Source: an uncultured Paracoccaceae bacterium
GTDB lineage: Bacteria > Pseudomonadota > Alphaproteobacteria > Rhodobacterales > Rhodobacteraceae
DNA: 64,000 nucleotides
Assembly: GCA_947500005.1 (NCBI GenBank)
Contig: CANMQJ010000009.1
Location: forward strand, 1-64,000
Reading direction: 5' to 3'
In this document: one piece after another, positions 34,132-43,669 of the stretch
How the letters are laid out: each line of letters begins with the position of its first letter
How positions within the stretch are numbered: position 1 is the first letter of the stretch
Position numbers and translations under genes: made by a program
The notes under the pieces: model-generated
Database searches by the model: none
What the model saw: the letters and a program-made list of their open reading frames with translations, nothing else
What the model was told of the DNA's origin: nothing

Positions 34132-37100
34132 ATGTCCCAGTTGCTCAAAGACATTTTCGAGAAACCGGTCGACCGTGCCATCGACGGCGTCATCAAGGCG
34201 GATGACGAAGCAAGCCTTCGCGTCGAACTGGACGAATACGTGATTACTGGCGAAATCGGCCAGAAACTGGAACATTTTCTCGAGGCCTACAACAACTACG
34301 ACACGTCGAACGGCGTGTGGATCTCCGGCTTTTTCGGCTCGGGTAAGTCCCACCTGCTGAAGATGCTCGCCCTTCTGCTGGAGAACCGCGAGGTTGGCGG
34401 CGCGTCGGCTCGTGACATTTTCGCCGAGAAGCTAAAAGACGATCCGATGCTGAGGGGGGCGCTGGACAAGGCTGTTTCCATTCCGTCGAAATCCATCCTT
34501 TTCAACATAGACCAGAAAGCCGACGTCATCTCGAAGACGGACGTCGATGCCTTGTTGTCGGTGTTTCAGAAGGTGTTCGACGAGTCCTGCGGCTTCTACG
34601 GCAAACAACCGCACATCGCGCAGTTTGAGCGCGACCTGCATGGGCGTGGGTTGTTCGAAACCTTCCGGCTGGCATTCGAGGAGGCATCGGGAAAACCCTG
34701 GGAGCATGGGCGTGAACAGGCGCTTCTCGAGGGGCGTCACATCGCAAGCGCGTTCGCGACTGCGACGGGAGGAGATCCGGCCGATGCCAAGGACATTCTC
34801 ACCCAGTATCGCAAGGATACGCGGGTTTCGATCGAGGATTTCGCAAGCACGGTCAAAGCCTGGATCGACGAGCAGCCCAAGGGTTTTCGACTGAATTTCT
34901 TCGTCGACGAGGTCGGACAGTATATCGCCGACAACGTCAAGCTGATGACCAACCTGCAGACGGTGGCCGAAACCTTGAACACGCGATGCAAGGGGCAGGC
35001 CTGGATCATCGTTACCTCCCAACAGGACATGGAATCCATCGTCGGCGACACGAAGGCTTTCCAGAGCCAGGACTTCTCAAAGATCATGGCCAGATTCTCG
35101 ATCCGGATGCCGCTCGACTCGCAGAATGTCGCCGAAGTGATCCAGAAACGCCTGCTCGCAAAGGCCCCGGAAGCGCAGGTGACTCTCGGCAACCTGCACG
35201 ACCGGGAAGAAAACAACCTGAAGACCTTATTCGACTTCGCGGACGGGTCGATCAAGCTGAAGAATTACACCGATCGCGATCACTTCATCTCAAGCTACCC
35301 GTTCCCGCCCTACCAGTTCACCCTGTTCCAGATGGCCATAAGGTCGCTGTCCCAGCACAACGCCTTTGAGGGCAAGCACAGCTCGGTCGGCGAACGCTCC
35401 ATGCTCGGTGTGTTCCAGGAGGTCTCGAAGAAACTGATGAACATGCCGGTCGGCGACCTGGCCACGTTCGACCTCATGTTCGAGGGTATTCGAACGGCTC
35501 TGAAATCGAACGTCCAGCAGTCCATTCACCTTGCTGAACGCGAGATTCAGGATCTCGATGACTTTGCCGTTCGCGTGCTGAAGGCCCTGTTCCTCGTGAA
35601 ATACGTGAAAGGCTTCAAACCCTCGGTGCGCAATATCTCGATTCTGCTGCTCTCCGAGCTGGACGCGGACCAGTCCACCCAACGTCGCAAGATCGAGGAG
35701 GCGCTCAGCCTGCTTGAACGCAACACGCTCATCCAGCGCAACGGTGAAGTCTACGAATTCCTCACCGACGAGGAGAAGGACGTCGAGGCCGAGATCAAGT
35801 CGCTCGAAATCGACCCGTCCGAGCTGTCCAAGGAGCTTGAGACGCTCGCGTTCGATACGATCCTTCGCCACCGGCGCCTGAAGCACGCCGCCACAAACAA
35901 CGAATATGCCTTCACCCGGAAACTCGACGATCACACGCTCGGCCGGGAACACGAGCTGGCCATCAATATCGTCTCGCCGTTCAGCGAGGATGCCGACAGC
36001 CCCGAGGCCGTGCGGATGAAGACGATGTCCCGCGAGGAACTCGCCGTAGCCTTGAAGGCGAACACGAATTTCGTCCGCGACCTGATCCTCTTCAAGCAGA
36101 CGGACAAGTTTATTCGCCAGTCCCGCACCGGATCGCCGCAGCCCGGACGAGACCGGATCATTGCCGAGAAAGGCGAGCAGAACGCTCGCCGCGCCAAGGA
36201 TCTCGAGATGCGCCTGCGCCGCCTCATGGGCGAGGCGCGCCTGTTCGTGCGCGGGGACGAGCTTGATATCGGGGGTGAGGATGCACAGGACCGCATTACG
36301 AAAGCCTTCCAGACCCTCGTCGACAAGGTCTACACGAACCTCCCCATGCTGCGTGGCGTCAGCTATTCAGAAGCCGACATCAACAAGTCCGTCCAGCCCG
36401 AAAGCAGCCTCTTCGGCGCAGACGGAACGGGTCTCGGGGAGGCGGAGCAGGACGTCCTGAGCTTCGTCAACGGCCAGGCCCGGAACGGCGTGAAGGTTTC
36501 GGTCAAGTATCTGGTCGAGAAGTTCACGACGAAACCCTATGGCTGGCCCACGGTCGCGGTTCTATGCATCGCGGGGAGTCTCTCCGCCAAGGGCAAGATC
36601 GAAGCGCGTATCGACGGCACGCCAACCGAAGGGCCGGATCTGGCGAAATCCCTGAACAACTCACATGCCTTGCCGAGCATCCTCCTGACCCCGCAGCAGG
36701 AATTCTCGGCAGCGGAGATCCGTCGGTCGAAAGAACTCTACCAGGAGCTCTTTTCCAAGCCGGCCTCCGGCGGGGATGCCCGCGGTCTCGGCGCGGAGTG
36801 GGCAGAAAGCCTGAGCGAGCTGGAGGCCGAAGTAGACAACCTGACCCGCCAGGCCCGCGACTACCCTTTTCTCGCCGCTCTGGAGCCGTTTCGGGATCAG
36901 TTGCGATCCATGAAGGCGAAGCCCGCGACCTGGTTCATCACCGATGCGCCCCGTCGTGAGGACGATCTACTGAACCCCAAGGAAGACGTCCTCGACAAGG
37001 TGAAATCCTTCATGGGGGGAGCGCAGCGCGCGATCTATGACGAGGCGCGCGACACTCTCGCGGCGCAGAAGGCCAATATCGATCACGTCGATCCGGAGGC

Positions 37101-37659
37101 GGGCCAAAAGATCCACGAGGCTCTTGCCGATCCCTCCTGCTACAAAGGCATCGCGATCCAAGACCTTAAGACCTCGCTTTACGACCTGAAGAACAAGGTC
37201 GAGCTGAAGGTGCTGGAGGAGCGCAAGGCGGTCATCGCCGCGGTGGACGAGGTCGCCGGCAAGGTGACGCAGATGCCCCAGTTCCAGGGCCTCGACACCG
37301 ACAAGCAGGCCCGCATTACCAATAGGCTGGAACGCGAAAAGGCAGGTCTCGACACCATTGCCCTCATCCCCGTGCTCCAGAACAAGGCGAACCATGTGCG
37401 CACAAGCCTGCTGGCCGAGGTGATCGGCGAGGTGGATCGCCTCGCGCACCCGCCTCAGCAGCCGTTGAAGCCCGCCCCGGGGGTCAGCGAGCCCCCTGCC
37501 CAAGCCCCGCAGGCGCACACCTACATCAACGCCTCGCAGATCAAGGTGCCCTTCACCAAGGCCTACCTGTCGGATGACACGGACGTCGCCGACTACCTCG
37601 AAGAAATGAAGAAGACCCTGCTGGCCGAGATCCACGCGGGCAAGAAAGTGATCGTCTGA
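34132..37659 (+). CDS. brxC: BREX P-loop ATPase BrxC
   Basis: A 1175-residue AAA-type ATPase. Walker A is GFFGSGKS (66-73) and a Walker B-like FFVDEVGQYI lies near residue 265. A BrxC/PglY-family protein by size and start (QLLKDIFEKPVDRAIDGVIKADD). C-terminal helical and charged regions (about 880-1130) may drive oligomerisation. BrxC is required for phage exclusion and probably for host methylation complexes. pglX starts directly after its stop codon (TGAATG). Confidence 0.95.
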   Translation: MSQLLKDIFEKPVDRAIDGVIKADDEASLRVELDEYVITGEIGQKLEHFLEAYNNYDTSNGVWISGFFGSGKSHLLKMLALLLENREVGGASARDIFAEKLKDDPMLRGALDKAVSIPSKSILFNIDQKADVISKTDVDALLSVFQKVFDESCGFYGKQPHIAQFERDLHGRGLFETFRLAFEEASGKPWEHGREQALLEGRHIASAFATATGGDPADAKDILTQYRKDTRVSIEDFASTVKAWIDEQPKGFRLNFFVDEVGQYIADNVKLMTNLQTVAETLNTRCKGQAWIIVTSQQDMESIVGDTKAFQSQDFSKIMARFSIRMPLDSQNVAEVIQKRLLAKAPEAQVTLGNLHDREENNLKTLFDFADGSIKLKNYTDRDHFISSYPFPPYQFTLFQMAIRSLSQHNAFEGKHSSVGERSMLGVFQEVSKKLMNMPVGDLATFDLMFEGIRTALKSNVQQSIHLAEREIQDLDDFAVRVLKALFLVKYVKGFKPSVRNISILLLSELDADQSTQRRKIEEALSLLERNTLIQRNGEVYEFLTDEEKDVEAEIKSLEIDPSELSKELETLAFDTILRHRRLKHAATNNEYAFTRKLDDHTLGREHELAINIVSPFSEDADSPEAVRMKTMSREELAVALKANTNFVRDLILFKQTDKFIRQSRTGSPQPGRDRIIAEKGEQNARRAKDLEMRLRRLMGEARLFVRGDELDIGGEDAQDRITKAFQTLVDKVYTNLPMLRGVSYSEADINKSVQPESSLFGADGTGLGEAEQDVLSFVNGQARNGVKVSVKYLVEKFTTKPYGWPTVAVLCIAGSLSAKGKIEARIDGTPTEGPDLAKSLNNSHALPSILLTPQQEFSAAEIRRSKELYQELFSKPASGGDARGLGAEWAESLSELEAEVDNLTRQARDYPFLAALEPFRDQLRSMKAKPATWFITDAPRREDDLLNPKEDVLDKVKSFMGGAQRAIYDEARDTLAAQKANIDHVDPEAGQKIHEALADPSCYKGIAIQDLKTSLYDLKNKVELKVLEERKAVIAAVDEVAGKVTQMPQFQGLDTDKQARITNRLEREKAGLDTIALIPVLQNKANHVRTSLLAEVIGEVDRLAHPPQQPLKPAPGVSEPPAQAPQAHTYINASQIKVPFTKAYLSDDTDVADYLEEMKKTLLAEIHAGKKVIV

Positions 37660-40600
37660 ATGGACACCAACGCGCTCAAGAAATTCGCCGCCGCCGCCCG
37701 CAACCTGCTCATCGATCAGGTCACGGCCAAGCTCGACCTCGTGCTGGCCGAGGGCGCGCCCGCGCGGCGCGAGCATCCGCAAGCCGTTAAGGACCTCGAG
37801 AACGCCATCAAAAAGGACGGCCGGAAGCAGGTCATCGAACAGGTGGCCTACACCTGGTTCAACCGCTTCACCGCCCTGCGCTTCATGGATGCCAATGGCT
37901 ACACGCAGGTGCGCGTCGTCTCGCCCGCCGACAACGCCACCCGCCCCGAGATCCTGTCCGAGGCCATGGCGGGCAACCTGCCCGAAGGCAGCCCCGCCAC
38001 CATCCAGTCCCTCCTCGACGGTCGCACGCCCTCCCACGATCCGCAGGCCGAGGCTTATCGCCTGCTGCTCGTCCATGCCTGCAACGGCTGGCACAAGCAC
38101 ATGCCCTTCCTCTTCGAGGAGATCGACGACTACACCGAACTGCTGATGCCCGAGGATCTGCTGTCGCAGACCTCCATCCTTGCCGAATTGCGCAAGGTCA
38201 TGACCGAAGACGCCTGTCAGGACGTCGAAATCATCGGCTGGCTCTACCAGTTCTACATCTCAGAGAAGAAGGATCAGGTCTTCGCCGGCCTCAAGAAGAA
38301 CCAGAAGATCACGGCCGAGAACATCCCCGCCGCGACGCAGCTCTTCACCCCGCACTGGATCGTCCGCTATCTGGTGGAGAACTCGCTGGGGCGGCTCTGG
38401 CTGCTGAACAATCCGCACAGTGGGCTGGCGGCAAAGTTGGACTACTACATCGCGCCGGAAGAGCCCGAGACGGATTTCCTACGCATCACCAAGCCGGAAG
38501 AGATCCGCATCTGCGATCCCGCCGCAGGCTCGGGGCACATGCTGACCTATGCCTTTGACCTTCTCTACGCCATCTACGAGGAAGAGGGATATGACGCGAC
38601 CGAGATCCCCGCGCTGATCCTGAGGCACAACCTGACCGGGGTGGAGATCGACGACCGCGCGGGGGCGCTGGCGGCCTTTGCATTGGCTATGAAGGCGGCG
38701 GGCAAGCTGGGGCGGCGGCGGTTTTTGCGGATGGGGGCAAAGCCCGACATCTGCGTGTTGCAGAACGTGGCCTTTACGGATGCCGAGATGCAGGACGTGG
38801 CCGCCGTGGTGGGCAAGGATCTGTTCACCGATGAGCTGCGCGAGACGCTGGGACAGTTCGAGCAAGCCAAGAACTTCGGCTCGCTGATCGTGCCGAAACT
38901 GCGCGACCCGGCGGAGACGCTGCGGGTGGTCGAGGCTCGGGATTTTGACGCCGACCTGCTGCTGAAAGAGGTGCAGGAGCGCGTGATCGCCGTGTTGCGC
39001 ATGGCCGAGGCGCTGTCGTCGAAGTATCATGTGGTGGTGGCCAACCCGCCATATATGGGCGGGAAAGGGATGAATGCGAAACTGGGTGCGTTTGCAAAAG
39101 AGAGCTACCCCGATAGCAAATCCGATCTGTTGACTATGTTTATGGAACGGTCTGCCTCCCTCGCACGAGCTTCTGGCATGATCGCCATGATCAATCTCCC
39201 ATCTTGGATGTTTTTGAGTTCATATGAAAAGTTGCGGGAAAATTTGCTGTCATCCCAGCACATCTACTCATTGCTCCAGTTAGGTCGCGGACTATTTGGC
39301 GCGGATTTCGGCACCGTCGCCTTTGTTTTGCGAAACTCGAAAAGCGCTGAAGGAGAATCCGGTGTCTATAGACGTTTGTTTGAAAAGCATGTCGATGTCC
39401 GAAAGCCGGAAACAATCCAAAATCTATTCCTCGAAAAGGATTACGGACGGTTCGTCTGTGATAGTAGCGTGTTTGAGCAGATACCTGGCCATCCCATTGC
39501 GTTTTGGATTAGCTCTCGCGCACTTGAAAACTTCAAGCAACCTAAGTTTCAAGACCAATACACAGCCAAGAAAGGGATGGCTATCGGAGACAATGCCCGT
39601 TTCTTGCGACAATGGTTCGAGGTTTCAGAGAACAAGCAGAACAGAGACGCGCACAATGCAAATGAAACAATGCAACACAAATGGTATCCCTGTCTCCACG
39701 GCGGGCCTTTCCGGAAATGGGGGAGTAACAAGGAGAGCGTAGTCAATTGGCTCGATAACGGGTCAGAAGCTAAGAGTGCCATTTCGCAAAAGACCGGAGA
39801 CCATTGGTCACGCTACATCATTAGCACTGATTTCTTCTTTCGGCCGGGCCTCAACTGGACGGCTATCTCGTCATCATCTTTTTCAGCACGATACCATCCG
39901 CACGGCTTTGCGTTTTCATCGGCCTCAATGGCTTCTTTCGATGAGGCGGAAAACACAACGCACGGGCTCGCACTGATAAATTCCAGAGTTGGAGCATACT
40001 ACTTCAATTTGTTGAGTCCCACACTCAACTACGGAATCTCGGAGGTCAAAAAAACTCCGCTCGTTGAAGGTAGCGCCAGCACCAAGATAGAGTCGAACAC
40101 TGGCGAGCTCGTTCAGCTTTCAGAATCCGACTGGGACGCCTACGAAACCTCTTGGGATTTCACCACGCTCCCGCTGCTCTCGCCCGATCATCGCGGCGAG
40201 ACGCTGGCGGACAGCTACGCCACCCTCCGCGCCCACTGGCAGTCCATGACGGACGAGATGAAAGCCTTGGAGGAAGAGAACAACCGTATCTTCATCGACG
40301 CCTATGGCCTGCAGGACGAGCTGACCCCCGAGGTGCCGATCGAGGAGATCACCCTCACCTGCAACCCCGCCTATCGCTATGGCGTGAAGGGCACCGAGGC
40401 CGATCGCGAAACCCGCCTGCGCGCGGATACCATGACCGATTTCCTCAGCTATGCCGTGGGCTGCATGTTCGGGCGCTATAGCCTCGACGAGCCGGGCCTG
40501 ATCCTCGCCAATCAGGGCGAGCGGCTGGAGGATTACCTCGCCCGCATCCCCAAGCCGAGCTTCATGCCCGATGCGGATAACGTCATCCCCGTGCTCGACG

Positions 40601-41145
40601 CCGACTGGTTCGCCGACGACATCACCGACCGCTTCCGCCTGTTCCTGCGCGTCACCTTCGGCGAGGCGCATTTCCGCGAGAACCTGCGGTTTATCGAGGA
40701 CGCGCTCGGCAAGGACATCCGCAAATACTTCACCAAGGATTTCTACGCCGACCACGTGAAGCGCTATAAAAAGCGCCCGATCTACTGGATGTTCTCCAGC
40801 CCCAAGGGCACGTTCAACGCGCTGATCTACATGCACCGCTATCGGCCCGACACGGTTTCGGTGCTGCTCAACGACTACCTGCGCGAGTTCATCACCAAGC
40901 TGGAGGGCGAACGCGCCCGGCTGGAGAAGCTGTCCGACGATGCGACCGCGACGCAGGGCCAGCGCACCAAGGCGCTGAAGGAGGCGGGCGTGGTGGCGAA
41001 ACAGATCGACGAGCTGAACGAGTGGGAGCGCGAGGTCATCTTCCCGCTGGCGCAGCAGAAGATCGAGATCGACCTGGATGACGGGGTGAAGCACAACTAC
41101 CCGCTCTTCGGCGATGCGCTGAAGAAGATCGCAGGTTTGTCGTGA
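37660..41145 (+). CDS. pglX: BREX adenine-specific DNA methyltransferase PglX
   Basis: A 1161-residue N6-adenine methyltransferase that marks host DNA at a non-palindromic site. The AdoMet motif DPAAGSGH is at 286-293 and the catalytic NPPY at 462-465. Residues about 470-823, which should include the target-recognition region, are encoded by AT-rich DNA (two sampled lines at 39361-39480 have 53 of 120 G+C), while 40201-40260 has 41 of 60. This points to exchange of the specificity region. The reading frame is intact. It follows brxC without a gap and precedes pglZ by 13 bp. Confidence 0.95.
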   Translation: MDTNALKKFAAAARNLLIDQVTAKLDLVLAEGAPARREHPQAVKDLENAIKKDGRKQVIEQVAYTWFNRFTALRFMDANGYTQVRVVSPADNATRPEILSEAMAGNLPEGSPATIQSLLDGRTPSHDPQAEAYRLLLVHACNGWHKHMPFLFEEIDDYTELLMPEDLLSQTSILAELRKVMTEDACQDVEIIGWLYQFYISEKKDQVFAGLKKNQKITAENIPAATQLFTPHWIVRYLVENSLGRLWLLNNPHSGLAAKLDYYIAPEEPETDFLRITKPEEIRICDPAAGSGHMLTYAFDLLYAIYEEEGYDATEIPALILRHNLTGVEIDDRAGALAAFALAMKAAGKLGRRRFLRMGAKPDICVLQNVAFTDAEMQDVAAVVGKDLFTDELRETLGQFEQAKNFGSLIVPKLRDPAETLRVVEARDFDADLLLKEVQERVIAVLRMAEALSSKYHVVVANPPYMGGKGMNAKLGAFAKESYPDSKSDLLTMFMERSASLARASGMIAMINLPSWMFLSSYEKLRENLLSSQHIYSLLQLGRGLFGADFGTVAFVLRNSKSAEGESGVYRRLFEKHVDVRKPETIQNLFLEKDYGRFVCDSSVFEQIPGHPIAFWISSRALENFKQPKFQDQYTAKKGMAIGDNARFLRQWFEVSENKQNRDAHNANETMQHKWYPCLHGGPFRKWGSNKESVVNWLDNGSEAKSAISQKTGDHWSRYIISTDFFFRPGLNWTAISSSSFSARYHPHGFAFSSASMASFDEAENTTHGLALINSRVGAYYFNLLSPTLNYGISEVKKTPLVEGSASTKIESNTGELVQLSESDWDAYETSWDFTTLPLLSPDHRGETLADSYATLRAHWQSMTDEMKALEEENNRIFIDAYGLQDELTPEVPIEEITLTCNPAYRYGVKGTEADRETRLRADTMTDFLSYAVGCMFGRYSLDEPGLILANQGERLEDYLARIPKPSFMPDADNVIPVLDADWFADDITDRFRLFLRVTFGEAHFRENLRFIEDALGKDIRKYFTKDFYADHVKRYKKRPIYWMFSSPKGTFNALIYMHRYRPDTVSVLLNDYLREFITKLEGERARLEKLSDDATATQGQRTKALKEAGVVAKQIDELNEWEREVIFPLAQQKIEIDLDDGVKHNYPLFGDALKKIAGLS

Positions 41146-41158
41146 GAGGGCTGAGCTG

Positions 41159-43660
41159 ATGTCGGACCGTATCCAGTCCGGGCTGGCGCGGCTGTTCGAA
41201 GAGCATCGGATCGTCTTCTGGTATGACGCCGCGCAGGACATGCGGGGCGAGTATGAGGCGGTGGATCTGCCGGGTGTCGAGAAGGTCGAGATCGCGAACA
41301 ACGAGTTCGGCCTGAAGTACCGGATACTGCGGCAGGAGCCGAAGACGAAGTTCCTGCTGATCAAGGATGGGCCCGAGCCGGAGATGAAGGACAACTGGCT
41401 GCTGGACCTGCAACTGGCCACCGCCGTGTTCAAGGCCGACCAGGCCGCGATCTGGCTGGCCGAATTGGGCCTGCCCGGTAAGTATGAAGCGGTCGTGCGG
41501 GATCACATGGCGTTCTACCGCTCTGCGGCGCGTCTGGAGCGCCTGAAGGCGATGGAGGCCGAGCAGCCATCGGATTCCGTCTCGGCCGTCCGTCGCAAGA
41601 TGCTGGCCGTCTGCGCCGGTGCGGATGGTGCCCTGGACACCGTGATCGAGGCCCTGCTGGGGGAGCTTGCAGAGGGCAGCGACGAGGCCCTGCGCCTGAT
41701 GGAACGCGCCGGACTGACCGCGTTCTTCTGGAAGCAGGTCGAGAACGCCTACGGCTATGTCTCTGACGAGCCGGACTTCGAGGACTTCGCCATCACCCTG
41801 TTCCAGTCCTGCTATTGCCGCGCCCTGGGCGAGGACGGCAAGCTGAACGCGGAGGCCCTGCTGGTCTTCCGGCGGTGGAAGAACAACCGCCTGGGCGCCG
41901 AGGCCTTCGAGACCCTCAGCTGCAAGTACCAGGACATCCTGCGCATCCCCGAGGACCTGCGAGACCGCGAGATCAAGGCACTTCGGCTGATCGACCATTT
42001 CGAGGAGATCGATCGTCAGATCATCCGCACCCTGGTGGCGGAGATGTCCAGCCAGACCGTCACGGCCGCCGAGGTGTTGAAGACGGTCCGGGAACGCCGC
42101 CAGAGCCACTGGTATCGGACCTACGCGGATGTCTACGAGGCCATCGGATATGCCACCGAGTTCCAGCAGGCACTTTCGGAGGCGACCCTGGGCATGACGT
42201 CGCCGGCCGAGGGAGTGAAACGGTATGTGACGAACTGGTTCAGGATTGACCAGCTCTATCGAAAATTCGTCTACCACATGCAAAAGAGCGGTCAGGCCTC
42301 GCTCCTGGGGGCGCTCTTCGAGAGCGTCGAGAACCGGTATACAACCAGCTTCCTGCTGACCGTGAACGATGCATGGCAGGACCAGATTGCCAATATGACT
42401 GACTGGTCGGTGTCGGGCTATGCGAGTCAGCTGGATTTCTACATGGATCAGGCGGCGGAGTTCCGTCGACGCGATCAGAAGGTCGTCGTGATAATCTCGG
42501 ATGCGCTGCGCTACGAGGTGGCCGAAGAATGCCTGCGAGAGATCCGGAAGCTGAACCGTTTCGACGCGGACCTCAAACCGATGATCGCGGCGTTGCCAAG
42601 CTATACCCAGCTCGGGATGGCCGCGCTCTTGCCGAACAAGGAACTGACCCTGTCCGAGGATGCCTCCGTGTCGTCTTTCGGCAACCCGACCCAAGGAACC
42701 GCGAACCGCAAAAAGATCTTGGGCCAAGGGCGCGCCGGTGACCGGGTGAAGGCCATGAAGGCCGACGACTTCATGGCAATGAAGGCAGATGATGGCAAGG
42801 CGCTCTTCCGCGACCACGATGTCCTTTATCTCTACCACAACCGGATCGACATCGTCGGCGACAAGTTGACGACCGAGGATCGCGTGACCGAGGCCGCCGA
42901 GGATGCGCTTGAGGACCTGACGAAGCTTGTCCGCAAGCTGACGACCGCGAATTTCTCGAACATCCTGATCACCGCGGACCACGGGTTCCTCTACCAGCAT
43001 CGCCCTTTGGATGAGACCGAGTATTCGGTCGCCGACCCCAGCGGGACCGAGATCCTCGTCAAGACTCGAAGGTTCGTGATAGGGCGTGGTCTCAATGAGA
43101 CCGCAGGCATGAAGAAGTTCACATCGGAGCAGCTTGGCCTGTGCGGCGATCTGGATGTCCTGATCCCCAACTCGATCAACCGGATGCGGATCAAGGGCGC
43201 CGGCAGTCGCTTTGTCCACGGCGGAGCCACGTTGCAGGAAGTCATCATCCCAGTCCTGCGGGTGGGCAAACGGCGCGAGGCGGATGTCGGCAAGGTCGAA
43301 GTTCAGATCATCGCCCCAAGCCGCAACCTGATTTCCTCCGGGCAGACGTCTGTCGCCCTCTACCAAGCGCAGCCCGTGTCCGAGAAACAGCAGCAGCGCG
43401 ACCTTGTGGCCGGAATCTATGCCCATGACGGCACGCTGATTTCGGACGAACATCAGCTGACCTTCGACTTCACCTCGCAGAATCCTCGGGAACGGGAACT
43501 GCCGATCACCTTCCTGCTCTCACGCGAGGCGGATCGCTTCAACAACCAAGACGTCTTGCTGAAGCTGCGCGAGCGCGTAGGTAAGACCAGCCATTTCGAA
43601 GATTACACGAGCCATCGCTTCCAGCTGCGCCGTGGGATCTCGACCGATTTCGATTTTTAA
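41159..43660 (+). CDS. pglZ: BREX alkaline-phosphatase-like protein PglZ
   Basis: An 833-residue protein of the BREX type I PglZ family. The alkaline-phosphatase-superfamily core has Asp448 in VIISDALRYEVAEE and Asp607-His608 in ILITADHGFLYQ, both metal-ligand-type motifs. PglZ homologues show phosphodiesterase activity and are essential for defence. N-terminal 400 residues are helical and probably contact other BREX parts. It lies between pglX and brxL in the standard type I order. Confidence 0.95.
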   Translation: MSDRIQSGLARLFEEHRIVFWYDAAQDMRGEYEAVDLPGVEKVEIANNEFGLKYRILRQEPKTKFLLIKDGPEPEMKDNWLLDLQLATAVFKADQAAIWLAELGLPGKYEAVVRDHMAFYRSAARLERLKAMEAEQPSDSVSAVRRKMLAVCAGADGALDTVIEALLGELAEGSDEALRLMERAGLTAFFWKQVENAYGYVSDEPDFEDFAITLFQSCYCRALGEDGKLNAEALLVFRRWKNNRLGAEAFETLSCKYQDILRIPEDLRDREIKALRLIDHFEEIDRQIIRTLVAEMSSQTVTAAEVLKTVRERRQSHWYRTYADVYEAIGYATEFQQALSEATLGMTSPAEGVKRYVTNWFRIDQLYRKFVYHMQKSGQASLLGALFESVENRYTTSFLLTVNDAWQDQIANMTDWSVSGYASQLDFYMDQAAEFRRRDQKVVVIISDALRYEVAEECLREIRKLNRFDADLKPMIAALPSYTQLGMAALLPNKELTLSEDASVSSFGNPTQGTANRKKILGQGRAGDRVKAMKADDFMAMKADDGKALFRDHDVLYLYHNRIDIVGDKLTTEDRVTEAAEDALEDLTKLVRKLTTANFSNILITADHGFLYQHRPLDETEYSVADPSGTEILVKTRRFVIGRGLNETAGMKKFTSEQLGLCGDLDVLIPNSINRMRIKGAGSRFVHGGATLQEVIIPVLRVGKRREADVGKVEVQIIAPSRNLISSGQTSVALYQAQPVSEKQQQRDLVAGIYAHDGTLISDEHQLTFDFTSQNPRERELPITFLLSREADRFNNQDVLLKLRERVGKTSHFEDYTSHRFQLRRGISTDFDF

Positions 43661-43669
43661 GGAGCGGAC

